Shown here piece after piece: positions 22,767 through 34,659 of a stretch of 64,000 bases of DNA; positions within the stretch are counted from its first letter, which is position 1, and every line of letters begins with the position of its first letter. Source of the DNA: Myrica gale (lineage: Eukaryota; Streptophyta; Magnoliopsida; Fagales; Myricaceae); the NCBI GenBank assembly GCA_963930655.1, contig OZ005601.1, forward strand, positions 16,670,001-16,734,000. The letters are read 5' to 3'. A program made the position numbers and the translations under genes. The notes beneath the pieces were generated by a model. That model made no database searches and had not been told where the DNA came from. It saw only the letters and a program-made list of their open reading frames with translations.

Positions 22767-24795
22767 GACCGACTTCCTTCAACCTGCACACAGAACAACT
22801 GACCTGTGTTTTACAAATACAGAGAAAAGAGAGAGAGATCTATCAGATTTCTCCGGATGAACTTTGTAAGAACGAACGAAATCATTGAACGCAATAGCAA
22901 ATAAAAAAGGCTTAATTACCTTACAGGTTCCTATGTTATCCGACTTTTACAAAATAGTCCATGTGGTATGACTTTTAAGAAAATGGTCATTGTGGTATAG
23001 TTTTGAGACAAATTAGTCCCTGTTGTATAACTTTCAACAAAATAGTCCATGTGGTATAGTTTTGAGACAAATTAGTCCATCTGTCTAACTGCCGGGAGAG
23101 TGTTGTATATGCCACGTCAGATCAATAGTGAGATCTATGATCGCACTACCGCACTTGAGGTATTCTAAAGTTACAATTGGCTTTATGAAGTAATAAATTA
23201 GACATTTAACTCTTTGAGGTAATAAGTTTGAGAAAAAGAAAGTCCTTCTATCGATATCTGTCTTTCTCTGTTAACGGTAAATCCTCACATGTCAAATTAA
23301 TGTCACATCAATTCAATCAAATTGCGTCATGCCCAATATAAACCCGTTGGCCCACAAATGTTACGTCAGTGTCGGCCTAATCAGCCACTTACGCCACGTC
23401 ATTGCCACATAATTCAAGCTTACAAAACACACAAAAAAACATAAGTTTTTCTCTCTACTCATCCCCGCAAACCACCTCCCATATTCTCTCCCCAAAATCC
23501 CAAACTCAGTAGAATCCACACATGTCAGCATTTACCGTTAACGGATGGGGACAAAGATAGACGGATGAGTTTTTTTTTTCCGAAATTATTACCTCAAGGA
23601 CCTAAATGACTAATTTGTTACCGCTGGGACCTAGTTGCAACTTTCGAATATCTCAACGAGCATGGGTGCAATTTTGCCTGTTAAAAAAAAAAAGGTAAAG
23701 GCACTACAAGGTGGAGCCTTATGGCTGCAATTCGTGTCGGAGAATTCTGCCATGCCTACATTTAGATCAATAGTTCAATCTAATCACTCTCGAGTAATCA
23801 ACTAGGGTCGGTCAATTAGAAGGTATAATAATTGTTAAAGTTCAGTCACGATTTAAAAGCAAACGAGATAATGAATGTTAATAATGATAGACTCTTCATT
23901 CGTAAGGACGGCGCCCCTGTTGTGGATTACGTCTCTGACATAATATCCAATAAGCAAAAAAAAAAAAAAATTGCATGGAGGCCGAATTCAGGAGTAATAA
24001 TATATAATCTGTTGTTTCTGTTTAACTTGGATTATATTAATAAATATAACTTTAAACGACAAACCACAGATTTTTGTATTGTATCTGTTTATATCTATTG
24101 ATCAGGAAGAATATGCTATAATTTTATGGGATTTCATTTTACGATCTGAATTTCTCATTTTTGTACAAATTTAAGAGTGCGTGGTACTATTCCTAAATTT
24201 TCTCCCAAATATAATGAAAGGAATTAAAAAATTGAACAATAAAATTACAACGTGTGTTAAATTTTGTTTAAAAAATGTATAACAAAGAAAAGACAAAAAA
24301 ACTAAAGTAATTCAAATTCTAGTACTTATTATCATTTTATATTCTTTTAGTAAACACGTGGCAGACACTTGCCTTTTGTGGCTCTCCACATGCTTTGTAT
24401 TAGCTAGGGGACTATGTCCAATTTTTGATCATTGCTTACAAACAACCTAATATATACCTTATGAGTCTAGGTCCTAAAGTCTCAATACATTAGTAATGGT
24501 CCATTACTCCAGGCCCTAGAAAAAGCTAATTGCTCGTGTACTTGGAGAAATTTTGAGGACTTGGGTCTAGGAATATCAACAAATATATCGATCCTTCTTC
24601 TTGTGCCTAGCTCAAGTGGGAGTCCATGTGCCGGAGACATAATACTGTGGATGACTTTTTGCATTCAAAGTGGTGACTGTAACTACCCTCTACTCAAATT
24701 CCATAATACTTCCTGGAGATCATGCAGAGAAACGAAGATGGGCATGACCTGTGATCTCGAACGGCTAGCAAGTATTTTGGAAATGACTGTGTAAG
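22767..24795. other. 5' flank of the MSL gene and intergenic repeats; no gene seen
   Basis: 22767-22870 is probably the promoter and 5' UTR of the dead gene. At 22935-23090 a unit of about 40 bp ('acaaaatagtccatgtggtatag' with variants) is repeated about four times. 23090-23700 has further low-complexity sequence resembling plant non-autonomous repeats. Short ORFs at 24480-24795 were not recognised. Confidence 0.5.
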
Positions 24796-25677
24796 CAGTG
24801 GCGGAGCCAGGAATTAATCTGAAGGGGGACCAACTCCTAAGGGAAAATGACAGAATTTTCTTTTTACTGTGTAATGCAAAAAAATGTCTTAGAGTTCAAA
24901 TATTAAAAATTAAGGACGAAAATTAAATTCATTTGGTATTACAAATAATAAGAGAGCTAATATGAAAATACACCATGACAGAAAATGAGTTTCTCATATG
25001 ACAGATAGTTTATTTCGTCAACCAACCCAACAGAATTGTGGTAAAGGCATAATGATAATGACGCTATATGTTTTTGGATAATAATGGTGCTTTATGTTGG
25101 TAGGCAAAGTTATCTGAAAAGATGCAACAATTAATTTGTACTATTAATGTTTACTATGTACAAATCTTAGTGCTGCTGCTTAGCCTCTGCAACTTGCCCC
25201 CTCTCTTGTTATTGGAAGGAAGAGCACTCAAGCTCCGATCTTTACTTTTCGTTTAACAAGTGAATAAAAAGAGAGGACATGTTCAAACATTCGACCTCCG
25301 AGATGGTCCAGAGTGCGGATCCAATAGAATATAAAAGATTGAACATGTCCTCTTAAAAATTTTAATTACCTCAAGCATACTTTTAGTCTACAAATAACAT
25401 CATAACAAAAAGTAACTTCATGATCTTTGAAGCACCAAATATCTTAATCTAAAACCAGAACGTATTCATATATTTTGTTTATATAAACTTAAATCAGAGA
25501 GAGTTAACATCAAAATGAGATTACATTTCAAGGAAATCAATCACTTTAATTGCAAATCAATCCACTGGGCTTTGAGGGGGCCAGCTTGGTTATAGGAGGA
25601 ATATCAGTAAAAAAAAAAAATTCAAAATTTTGCATTCGGCCAAAGGAGCCCCTGTTGGCCCCCTCCCTCCGCCACTG
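24796..25677. mobile_element. Non-autonomous hAT-like DNA transposon, 882 bp
   Basis: The ends are CAGTGGCGGAGCCAGG (24796) and, on the other strand from 25677, CAGTGGCGGAGGGAGG: terminal inverted repeats of about 11 perfect bases plus further partial matches. The insertion is flanked by a perfect 8-bp duplication TGTGTAAG (24788-24795 and 25678-25685). Eight-base duplications are the rule for hAT elements. No transposase frame is present inside. Confidence 0.85.
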
Positions 25678-25685
25678 TGTGTAAG

Positions 25686-26449
25686 ACACATTACACAAAT
25701 GGATTGGTCTGTATTGTCCTATCTCAACTACCCAGTTTCCCACCTACAATACTCCAGAATGTTGGTAAAATGCACCTATCAATGTGCCATCTGGTGCTCT
25801 TGGGGCATTGAGTCCAATGCTTTGGTCTTCAAGCGTGATAATCGGTTGGATTAGTTTATCCATCTAACTAGGGGTGAGATATATATCCTTCATATTATCA
25901 CCTTCCCTGTACCAAGAGTCCATTCCCTTCCCTTAGCGTTTAATGTTATTTTTATGTCTTTTCTCGTAATCATGGAAACGATGAAATAGCAAGTATTGAC
26001 ATCAGGAGTTGTTAGATAAGCCACTATATTTCTGCTCCTAGGGAGTTTCCTCCCACTTTTCTTGGACCATTATTAATTCCCTAGTGCATGAGACAATTTA
26101 TTCCCGGTTTAGTGAGTATTCAAGGTCTGAATTCAGTCCAGACTGTACGGGTCCAGATACATCCAGACCCACGGTATGGATTTAATCTCTCATATCTGAT
26201 GGTGGTCAAGCCTCCACCTCATTTAGTGAGACCTGCCCTACGTCTGTTCGATTGGCTTTTGGCTGGCGCCAGAGTCAGACGCCTATTTTTTTCCTCCATA
26301 GTTGTAGCGGTCAAATCAATACAATTTATGTGCAACCACAACTCTGACAGCTACGACGCGAACACTTTGAATCCATTTTTGTTTCTCGTTTCAAAACAAT
26401 TTCAAATCTCACCCATTTCAAACCTCTAAATCCCTCCCATTTAGTTTCT
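25686..26449. other. Intergenic, no feature recognised
   Basis: Short ORFs only, none with recognisable motifs. The sequence either side of the hAT element reads as one continuous unclassified stretch. Confidence 0.4.
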
Positions 26450-26922
26450 TCCCAAATACCCCAATTTCAATTTCTCACCTGTTTTGAAATCCCTAAAATC
26501 CCTCAAACTCCACCCGCTCTATTTTTTGGTTTTGGTTTGAAGAAATCACCAAAAAAAAAGGGATTTTCTCTCAAAGGTCACTCCCAAGAAAATATAAAAA
26601 GGATTGGATAAATCTCTTGGTCGACCTCACAAGGCATATAAAGAATAGGTTGTGTTTTAATTCAAAAATAGAAGTTGAAAAGTTAGTTAAAATTCATATT
26701 GGGTGAACTTCGCTCTAGTCAATATCGAGTGGCCATCGAGCAAAAAGAATATGAAGAAAATATCACATGTTTCGCTCTAACCAAGGTAGGGCCTAATGAA
26801 TATGTAAGAATTTCACCTTTTTAGCTCGAGCCAAGGGAGGGCCAAATGAATAGGGATTCTGAAATCGGCGAGATTTTAGGGATTTCAAAATGGGTGAGAA
26901 ACTAAAATGTGGGGATTTGGCA
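26450..26922. repeat. Inverted-repeat element (arms about 51 bp)
   Basis: Positions 26450-26500 and the reverse complement of 26872-26922 match over about 51 bp at roughly 85% (both contain 'ttttgaaatccctaaaatc'). They enclose about 370 bp without coding potential. The right arm abuts the point where the Athila/Tat-like LTR starts to be readable (about 26928). This may be a small foldback or MITE-like insertion that truncates the LTR. Confidence 0.5.
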
Positions 26923-26927
26923 ATGAG

Positions 26928-27444
26928 TTGCAATGACAATATATTACTTAAGCCAAAAATCTTATTAAGTTTTATTCATTTCTAGTCATTTACATTCTGT
27001 CTTTACTTTCCGTCGTCATTTACTTTCTGCTCTTTAATTCTGGTCATTTGCTTTTCGCTCTTTAATTTATGTCAACTACTTTTTGCTCTTCACTTTCGGC
27101 CATTTACCTAGCATCATTTACTTTACGCTATTTACTTACTGTCATTTGCTTTAAATTTCTGCTCATTCGATGTGTTTTAATTTTGTTTCAAGCTCCCAAA
27201 TCCAAAAATTCGAATCTGAACTATGTTTAGTAACTTTTATGTTTCATTTTTTACACTCATTTCACATATCACATTTCACCATTTTTATTTTCTCTTTGTT
27301 ACTATTTCTCCATATTTCTTCGCGAGTTTGAAATCAATCCACTTTTCCTAAGGAGACGATCTGGCCTTTGGGCAAATTATTAAACAACATAACTCTTATA
27401 CTTGGATAGCCTCTGTGCTGTTCATTTTGGGTGAGTCAAGTTTT
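26928..27444 (+). repeat. LTR 3' part of an Athila/Tat-like Gypsy element (copy 1)
   Basis: This matches 36418-36936 along most of its length ('tgacaatatattacttaa', then a run of 'tcatttact' variants, 'ggagacgatct'). It ends directly before a primer site. Its 5' part is not visible; the inverted-repeat element borders it on the left. Confidence 0.65.
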
Positions 27445-27462
27445 TGGCGCCGTTGTCATGGA
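27445..27462 (+). promoter_or_regulatory. Primer-binding site, tRNA-Asp type
   Basis: TGGCGCCGTTGTCATGGA resembles the tRNA-Asp-complementary site used by Athila/Tat-group elements (TGGCGCCGTTGCCGGGGA) with three differences. A second copy is at 36937-36954. Confidence 0.75.
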
Positions 27463-27589
27463 ATATTAGACTTAGTTCAAACCTGCGATTTTCCTTTATT
27501 TGATTTTTTCTAAAAAAATATTCTCATACCTAAGTTTCTTATCTTTGTTGTACCTTCATTTTTTTCTACTGTATCAGTGAGCCTCTAAT

Positions 27590-28660
27590 ATTTGGACTGC
27601 TGTCTGATGCCTTGGGTCAGAGATATTTCAAATAGATATACAGAGTTACTCCAAGTACTAGTAATGATAGTCACAACACAGAGCTATATAGAGTTTTTGT
27701 CTCTTCTGCAAATGAGGATACTGAAATTGGTTTATACAATCCTTTTTTGGAAGAGAATTTTGAAGAAACTATGGTTGCTCCTACACCATGCATGCTTAAG
27801 AATTTTTTGCAACCTAAACGAACCACCACACCTTCATGTATCATTTTATCTCAAGCTGCACCAAATGTTTCAATTAAGAATGGACTGGTGTCAGTTATAC
27901 ATTAATTCCACGACATGGAGTCTGATAGTCCTTATCAGCATCTAACGGACTTTAAGCCTATTTGTATAATTTTTATCACCAAAGCTGGCACTGATGAATT
28001 TATAAGACTTCACTTATTTCCTTTGTCTTTAAAAGATAAAGTAAATTTTGGTTAAATATTTAAAGTCAAATTCTATCTCTAGCTGTTCTGATATGCAATG
28101 TGAGTTCTTACAGAAATTTTTCCCCTTTCCAATTCAATCAAAGATTTGATGAAACCTTTCACACCATTTGGGAAAGGTTTAAGGATCTGGTTAACATCTG
28201 TCCCCATCATGGTTTCGAATCATGGGGGCTGGTGAATTATATTTACACTGCACTTACTCTTGCGTCCAAACAATTTGTTCAGACTATGTGTAATGGAGAG
28301 TTCTTCAGCAAGGAACCAGATGACGCATTGAAGTTCTTTGATTACCTGGTTGAAAGTGCCCAACAATGGAATACATGGTCTAACAGAGCACCTTTGGCTA
28401 TACAATCTTTTAGAGCAATTGGTGGTGGGGGTAAATATGAGCTCAAAGAAGATATTGATACTCGTATTGTTGCTTTGACTAGGAGGTTAGAGGTAATGAA
28501 ATTAGAGAAGGTGAATGACAGAAAAACAGTAGAGGTATGTTCTATATGCATTGATTAGAGCCACAAGACTCAAAATTGCCTAATTATGCCAGTATTTTAG
28601 GCGAGTGGTTCGGATCAGACATAGTCAGTAAATTGGGTTAATTGAGAACAAAATCAGTCT
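27590..28660 (+). pseudogene. Degenerate gag of an Athila/Tat-like Gypsy element
   Basis: Pieces in shifting frames resemble the group's gag. These include FPLSLKDKVNF (near 28020), FDETFHTIWERFKDLVNICP and HHGFESW (ORF 28100-28558), and a Cys-rich tail CSICID-x-S-H at 28535-28565 that looks like a broken zinc knuckle. Many stops interrupt it. In intact members this gene makes the capsid. The run ending CPHHGF is the clearest family mark. Confidence 0.8.
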
Positions 28661-29524
28661 TTTTCCAACACTTACAATTCGGGGTGGAGGAATCACCAAA
28701 TTTTTTATGTAAGAATGGTCAGTCTGCTCAACATGAATATCAACTGCCTCCTCAACAACCAACCTATACACCACCTCCTCAGCACCAACATCAACCACCT
28801 TAATTTCCTCATAGTCATCCTATTGCATCACCTCCAGGCTTCCAGGTTCATGTAGCTACTCAAAATTTTTCAATCCCAACCATCTGCTCCACCAAAAAAA
28901 TCTCTAGATGACAGTATGGCACAGATGGCCAACACATTTAAGAAATTCTTGCAGTTCTAGGCCACCACTAATAGTTAGAACACTCAGGCCATAAATGAAT
29001 TGTGGGATACCATTAATAAGATGAGCTCAACATTGAGCACCCTAGAGATAGGAAACTTTTTGGCACAACCTGAAACTAATCCTCAAGTATACCCGCAACA
29101 ACAATGTCTTGAGAGAGTCTATCGAGACAATAAAGGTCGTTATCACTATGAGAAGTGGAAAGGAACTTCCCGAGCAGTGATGTCTGTGGACAAACAGAAG
29201 ATTGCCCGGACATTTGAAACTATAACTGAGACGGAAGTAACCGAGGCTAAGATTGGTAGGGAGTACCAACCTATGGCTCCCTATCCATGAAGATTAGCAG
29301 CTAGTCAGAAGAACAAGCATCACACTTAGATTCATGAGATTTTTAAGCAAGTAAAATCGACATTCCAGCTTTGGATGCGATAAAACAAATTCCTTCTTAT
29401 GCAATTTTTTTAAGGAATTATGCACAGTGAAGTGAAAGTTGAATGTGAAGAAGAAAGCCTTCCTGACAGGGCAAGTTAGGTCACTGATATTGTGCAAGAC
29501 TCGCAAGAAGTTCAGAGATTCAGG

Positions 29525-29915
29525 ACTCCCACTCTTTTAATGATGATCAGTGAATCTTGTATTGGGAAAGCATTACTTGACTTAGGGAGCAGTGTGAATT
29601 TGCTTCCATCATCAGTGTATGAGCAACTAGGATTGAGGTAATTGAAAAAAACCTCCAAGATGCTACAGTTGGCTGACAAATCCTCTAAGACACTACGGGG
29701 TATTATTGAGGATGTGTTGGTTCAGGTGGAAATTTTTTATTATCCAGTTGAATTTGTAGTTTTGGATATGCAACAATCTGTCTCTATTATTTATTAGGCG
29801 CCAGTGATACTTGGTCGATCATTTTTAGCTACCTCCAATACTTTGATTAATTGTCGAAGTGAAAAACTGAAGATCACTTTTTCGCAATATGATGTTGGAG
29901 AAGAATATGTTCAAC
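29525..29915 (+). pseudogene. Degenerate retropepsin of the Athila/Tat-like element
   Basis: Frame readings include GKALLDLGSSVNLLPSSVYE (active-site-like D-L-G-S and the LLP motif typical of this group), the flap region LADKSSKTLRG, then APVILGRSFLATSNTLI. Stops lie at about 29640 and 29797. No reverse transcriptase follows: the sequence runs into a solo LTR at 30196 and non-coding sequence after it, so pol beyond protease is lost or was never present. Confidence 0.75.
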
Positions 29916-30195
29916 GCATATAAGATGTCGACTAGTTGTGATGATTCAGATGTGCATACAGTTGACATGATAGATGATTTTTACATTTCAGAGTTGTTAT
30001 CAATATTTAATTTCAAAAGTGCATTCAAGGATGACTCTCTTGAGCAGTCTAAGGCTTTTGTTACAACAGTTCCTTCGTCAGGAGAGTTGTCAGAATCGTA
30101 GAGGCGGATAACAGAGGCAAAAGGTTCCCCTCAATTATTCGATGAGTTACACGAGCAATTGACATATACTGGTCTTTGATCCACATGACCCAAGG

Positions 30196-33100
30196 TGTGA
30201 GAACCCGTATTTCATTTTGCTATTTACTCTATGTAATTGTTTTTGGATTTAAATTCAAGGGTCTATTGTTTGGCCAATGTAAGATATTAAACTGAATATG
30301 GTATTTTGAATTATAAGTTTTCCTAAGTATTTCATTATGTTGTGAAATCATGTTAGATTTTCCTTATGAATTAATTTTCTATTGGCCTATTATTATTATG
30401 CCACAATGATTTACTAACTTAAATGCCAAGAATATTTGGAGAGTATTTCAATTCTTATTGATTGCTGAAATTCTTTAAGTAAAATTTATTACATTAATCT
30501 ATGGTTGTGAAATCCTATGTTAGTGCATGTAAATTTCCCCATGTTTTTATTATGTAACCCTAATCTCTGTTAAGTAGCCTTAAGCCTTATTAGGAGAACT
30601 AAGTGATAAGTTAGTGTGCTTATAGAGTAGTTTAATAGAGATAAGTTGGTGAGCTTATAAAGTAATCCATGGGAAGAGAGAAAAGCAAATGAAAGTTGAG
30701 AAGTTGTAGAGTTTACGTGAATGGCAAGAATGGAGAGGAAAGTAGGTTGAAAAAGGAGATGTGTTGTTGGCTGAAAAAGGAGATGTGATGTTGGATGAAA
30801 AAGGGATGTGATGCAAGATGAAGATTTATGGAGAGTGGAAGAGGATTCACGTGAGAAATGAATGGGAGGCAAAGAGATGGAAAAGAGAGGGAGACAACCA
30901 ATTAATGCACTGACATGTCACATGGGCAAGCATCACCTCACTTCACTTCACCCTTCACCTTTCACATTTCAGCTCACTTTTTTCCTTGGCCGAACTCTTC
31001 ACTTCTCCAAAGCTCCTCCTTTTCTCTTCTTCACGCCACTTCCAGTAGCTGCTCTCATCTCAGCTCACTTGGTTCTCTCATTTAATTTCAGCTCACTACA
31101 TTGCACCCATTTTCTCTCTAGCCGAACCCTCTTCACTTCACCAAGTTTCCCTTCCCTTTTCTCACACCATTTCCAGCAACTCATCCCCCACAGATTATTT
31201 GCAGCCTTATCAGTGCCTTCTTGCTCTCATCTTAGCCATTTTCAGTCATACAAGAGGTGGTAGAGTGATAGAAGCCAAGAGAGTGAAGTTTTGGTGTTGG
31301 CCGAGTAAGATAGAAGGAGAAAGAGGTAAAAGAAGATCTGATATCCTCTTTGAATGTCCATCTCATTTCTCTTTTCCTTCCTAGATCTAAATTTGGGTAT
31401 TCTTATGCTAGGTGTTTCCCTAATCAGCTTGTGTCCAGCTTTAGAATGGTAAGTTAGGATTTCATTTTCTCAAAGGAATGGACTTGCTGTCTTGCCAAAT
31501 GTCTTGTGTTCTTTTTCCTTTGAAGATGCATGAATATTGGATTTGATTAGGTTGGGATTGTTGGAGTTGTGGTTGTGATGTTGTTGATTGATGGAGGAAG
31601 GGTTAAAGCCATGGTTTTGGGCTAAGAAGTGGTGTCTTGGTTTAAATATTGGAGATGATGTAATGCATGTATATAGGTTGATGTTATGCCGAACTTTGTG
31701 ACTTCATTAGATGAAATAATGTTTCTGATTTAAGGTAGATTAATGATATTTAATGAAATGGTTAGTTAAAAATCATGGAGAAATAATGTTACATATAGGT
31801 TAGTGACATTGATGTGGCCGAGTGGTCAATGTGCTTGGAGATTGTTTAGGCATGAAATAAATTGTGTGGATTTGTTATTGGTCAAAGGAATCAAGTTAGA
31901 ATTCATGTTTAAGTGGTTGGAATAAGGAGTTTTTAGTGCCCTGTTTTTAGGCATCATCACGCTTGACCAGCGCTCGACAGGTGCTCGAGCGGCCTTAGGG
32001 AAAATGATGGACAGAGTCGTGCCGCTTGACCAGCGCTTGACAGGTGCTTGAGTGGCCTTGGAAGTTTTCATACAGAGACTTGGCGCTCAACCGCCGCTCG
32101 AGCGAGAATAGATGAAAATTGGACAGAGACTTGGCGCTCGACCGGTGCTCGACAGGTGCTCGAGTGGGACCTGTTAAATTTTAGAGATTTTGAATTTTGA
32201 GTTCCTATTAAAGACTTGTGAAACCCTAACATTGAGGCTAGTTGACCAAACTTAATTATGAAGTTATTGAGGTTAGGATGACGGGAATTCGATAAACATT
32301 AGTCCAAGCATGGTATGATGTAAAGTATTGTATGAGTGATATTAAGCTAGACGAATTATAGGTTGTTGATTTGGCTTGAGATTCTTAACATGAGTTGTTG
32401 TCGCTGAATTTCACGAATAGGCTTGAAATCAATGATGTCAATGGGAAGAATCAGTGTACCTAGTTGATTGAGTGAATTGCATAGTGGTCCTTTTAGCAAC
32501 CGTATTAGAGATGTTTGATGTATGTCTTTAATTGCTCTCTTCAATTGTTTTATGAAAGCTAATTAAAGAAATCTTTTGTAAATGAAATCATATTTTCTAA
32601 GATTCATACTTTTGGGAAAACGAGAATGTTTATAAGTATTTGTATGTTTGTTTGATTAGTTCTCTAAACATTATGTAACGTATGTAACTCGCTTGTAGGC
32701 GAAGTACCATCCGAATATCAAGAGAAGCAAGGTACGTGGAAGTAAGTAGAAACTTACATTTTTACGAAAACTGGAATGGTACACAGCATGGTCTTTCACG
32801 AACAAGCATGACATCATGAACAAGCATAAACTCTCATTTTATCAAGCATGACATGACATGAGCATTTGCATGAAAGCATGAAAGAAGTCTTTATGCAAAT
32901 GGAAGTATGAGAGTTTTTATGACAAGTTAAGTAAGGGGCTCTGGTCAGTACCGTACTATCAAGAAGGTACATCCATACTGAAGGACGTTTACGTGAAGGT
33001 TGGATAAGTCCTTGAGGTCTGTGCAACCACACTGAAGAACGTTTACGTTAAGGTGTGGACCTCCAAGGGTCGTGTCTAGCCATTAGGCCTGGGGCCACTT

Positions 33101-33718
33101 CAAGGGCTAGCTCGACCAGATGTATGTTTCCTAGGGAACAGGGGGACGGTTCTGATGGAAACGCATAACCCTGACTTCAGGGGTAAATGGAGCGTATGTA
33201 GCCCACAAGATGAGAAATGAAAACTTTTCAAGGACCACGTGTCATTTTTTTTACGTACAAGGACATGTCTTCAAGTTCAAGAGTATGTGCATAACCATCA
33301 AGCATGCATGCACATCCAACATTATGATTACTCATAATTTTTCAAGTTAAGGCATAAACTCATGTTTATAAGTTTACATTTTCCCTTACTGAGTCTTTCG
33401 ACTCACAATTTTCAAAATTTATCATTCCAGATATTTCAGGTGAAGGCAGTCAGGAAGATTACCTATCTTGAGAGGAAAGAACTCTATGTATTTTGATGTT
33501 GTGATTTGATCGATATGATCTATCACTTAAGAAAATGTGTAATTTATCTGATATGTAATTATGATGCTACTCCTCTTTTTGAAGTTATTATGAGTTCGTT
33601 GGCCCGTCTCTCTCTCGATTTTATTCCGCTGTTAAGTATGATCAAGTTCGCTGGAGCTTTCTATAGGGATTGCTCGCGGCTGTCATTGGCCCTACGGGAT
33701 ATCGTTTGGGGCGTGACA
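30196..33718 (+). mobile_element. Ty3/Gypsy solo LTR (LTR-B)
   Basis: 3523 bp starting TGTGAGAACCCGTATTTC and ending TTTGGGGCGTGACA, the termini seen in LTR-A and in the 38-52 kb element. The flanks are CAAGG (30191-30195) and CCAGG (33719-33723), a duplication with one mismatch. It shares the 'cttactgagtctttcgactca' and 'gggctagctcgaccagatgta' blocks with the other family members. There is no internal domain, so it is a solo LTR. ORFs within it (30862-31263, 33506-33898) are not conserved. Confidence 0.85.
31960..32167. repeat. TCGA-cored 11-bp repeat clusters in LTR-B
   Basis: Four clusters lie at about 31960-31992, 32023-32055, 32083-32106 and 32133-32167, each built from 11-bp units of the form NGCTCGANNGG (for example CGCTCGACCGG, TGCTCGACAGG, TGCTCGAGTGG). 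Several contain the palindrome CTCGAG. Unit variants have TTGA in place of TCGA. The phase is about one helical turn. Confidence 0.85.
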
Positions 33719-33723
33719 CCAGG

Positions 33724-34659
33724 GGAGTCCTCTGACCTTTTCCTTTTCCTTTATTTAATTTTCCTCTCACTTTTTATTGTTTGCTTCCTTATGTTCTTTT
33801 TTCGTTTTTTTGCATTTGTTAGCTATAATTTTCTTTTGTTTTACTTCTCTCTGCATGTATATTTCTCATTTTCTTTTCTCTTTATGCTTTTAATTTGAGG
33901 AAAATGTTTAATTTAGTTAGGGGAACAAGTATTGTCATAACTCACATGCTATATTGATCTCACATAAATGTGCTTATTTGAATATGCCTCAATTCACTCT
34001 TTTTATGAATCTTAGTTGGTTTTTGAAGGGCATTTGATATTAGAAAATGTTAGGAGTCGGTTTCCAATTGATATTGCTTCTTTGGACTCGTACAATATGC
34101 CTTATGTGAATCAGGATTTTAAGTTGAGAACGACATTGCATGTCATTTTTGCATCTCACACTAGCACACTTCACTTAGATAATTTGGTCAGTTCAAATTT
34201 GAGCACTTATTCGGGATTGATTTTGACATTTGGCTGAGTGAGACTTTGAGAAATAGATAAGCGATAGAGCTGCTAAACGACTGTTGTAAAAAAACAAGAA
34301 AGAAAGAAAGAAGGAAAGAGGAAGAAAATAAACAAAGAGAACTTCTAGAAGATCTCAATTGTCCAAGAGCAAGAGACAGCCTAATAAGAGAAGAATTATT
34401 TGTAACTGAATTTGGCATAATTTGCCTCTCTCGTCTACCGATTTTGGCGACTTTTCTCTAACAAAACTTGGTATCTTTTTTCACCCTCCTCTAATCGAAT
34501 TTGGCATTTTGTGCCTATCTTCTAATCGATTTTGGCATCTTTTCTCGAACCAAATTTGGTATCTTTTTTTTCTCCTCTTCACCAAATCCTATATATACCC
34601 CACTCCCACTTCTCCTTTAAAAAGAATCACCTTGGCCGATCATCATTACATGTCAAATT
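33724..34659 (+). other. Athila/Tat-like internal 3' region and LTR copy 2, 5' part
   Basis: No gene. A purine-rich stretch near 33893-33930 may be the internal 3' end. At about 34410-34570 the phrase 'aatcgaatttggcatctttt' and variants recur about four times at roughly 40-bp spacing. They are followed by CTATATATACC (about 34588-34600), a plausible LTR TATA box. The LTR is interrupted at 34660 and resumes near 36188. Confidence 0.5.

Noticed and set aside
24482..24794. Short ORFs next to the hAT-like element as a host exon
   Set aside because: No recognisable motif, no splice context that I can support and no continuation across the element.
30862..31384. ORFs of 133 and 61 codons as a possible small gene
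   Set aside because: They are inside solo LTR-B and low-complexity, with no counterpart recognised in the other LTRs.
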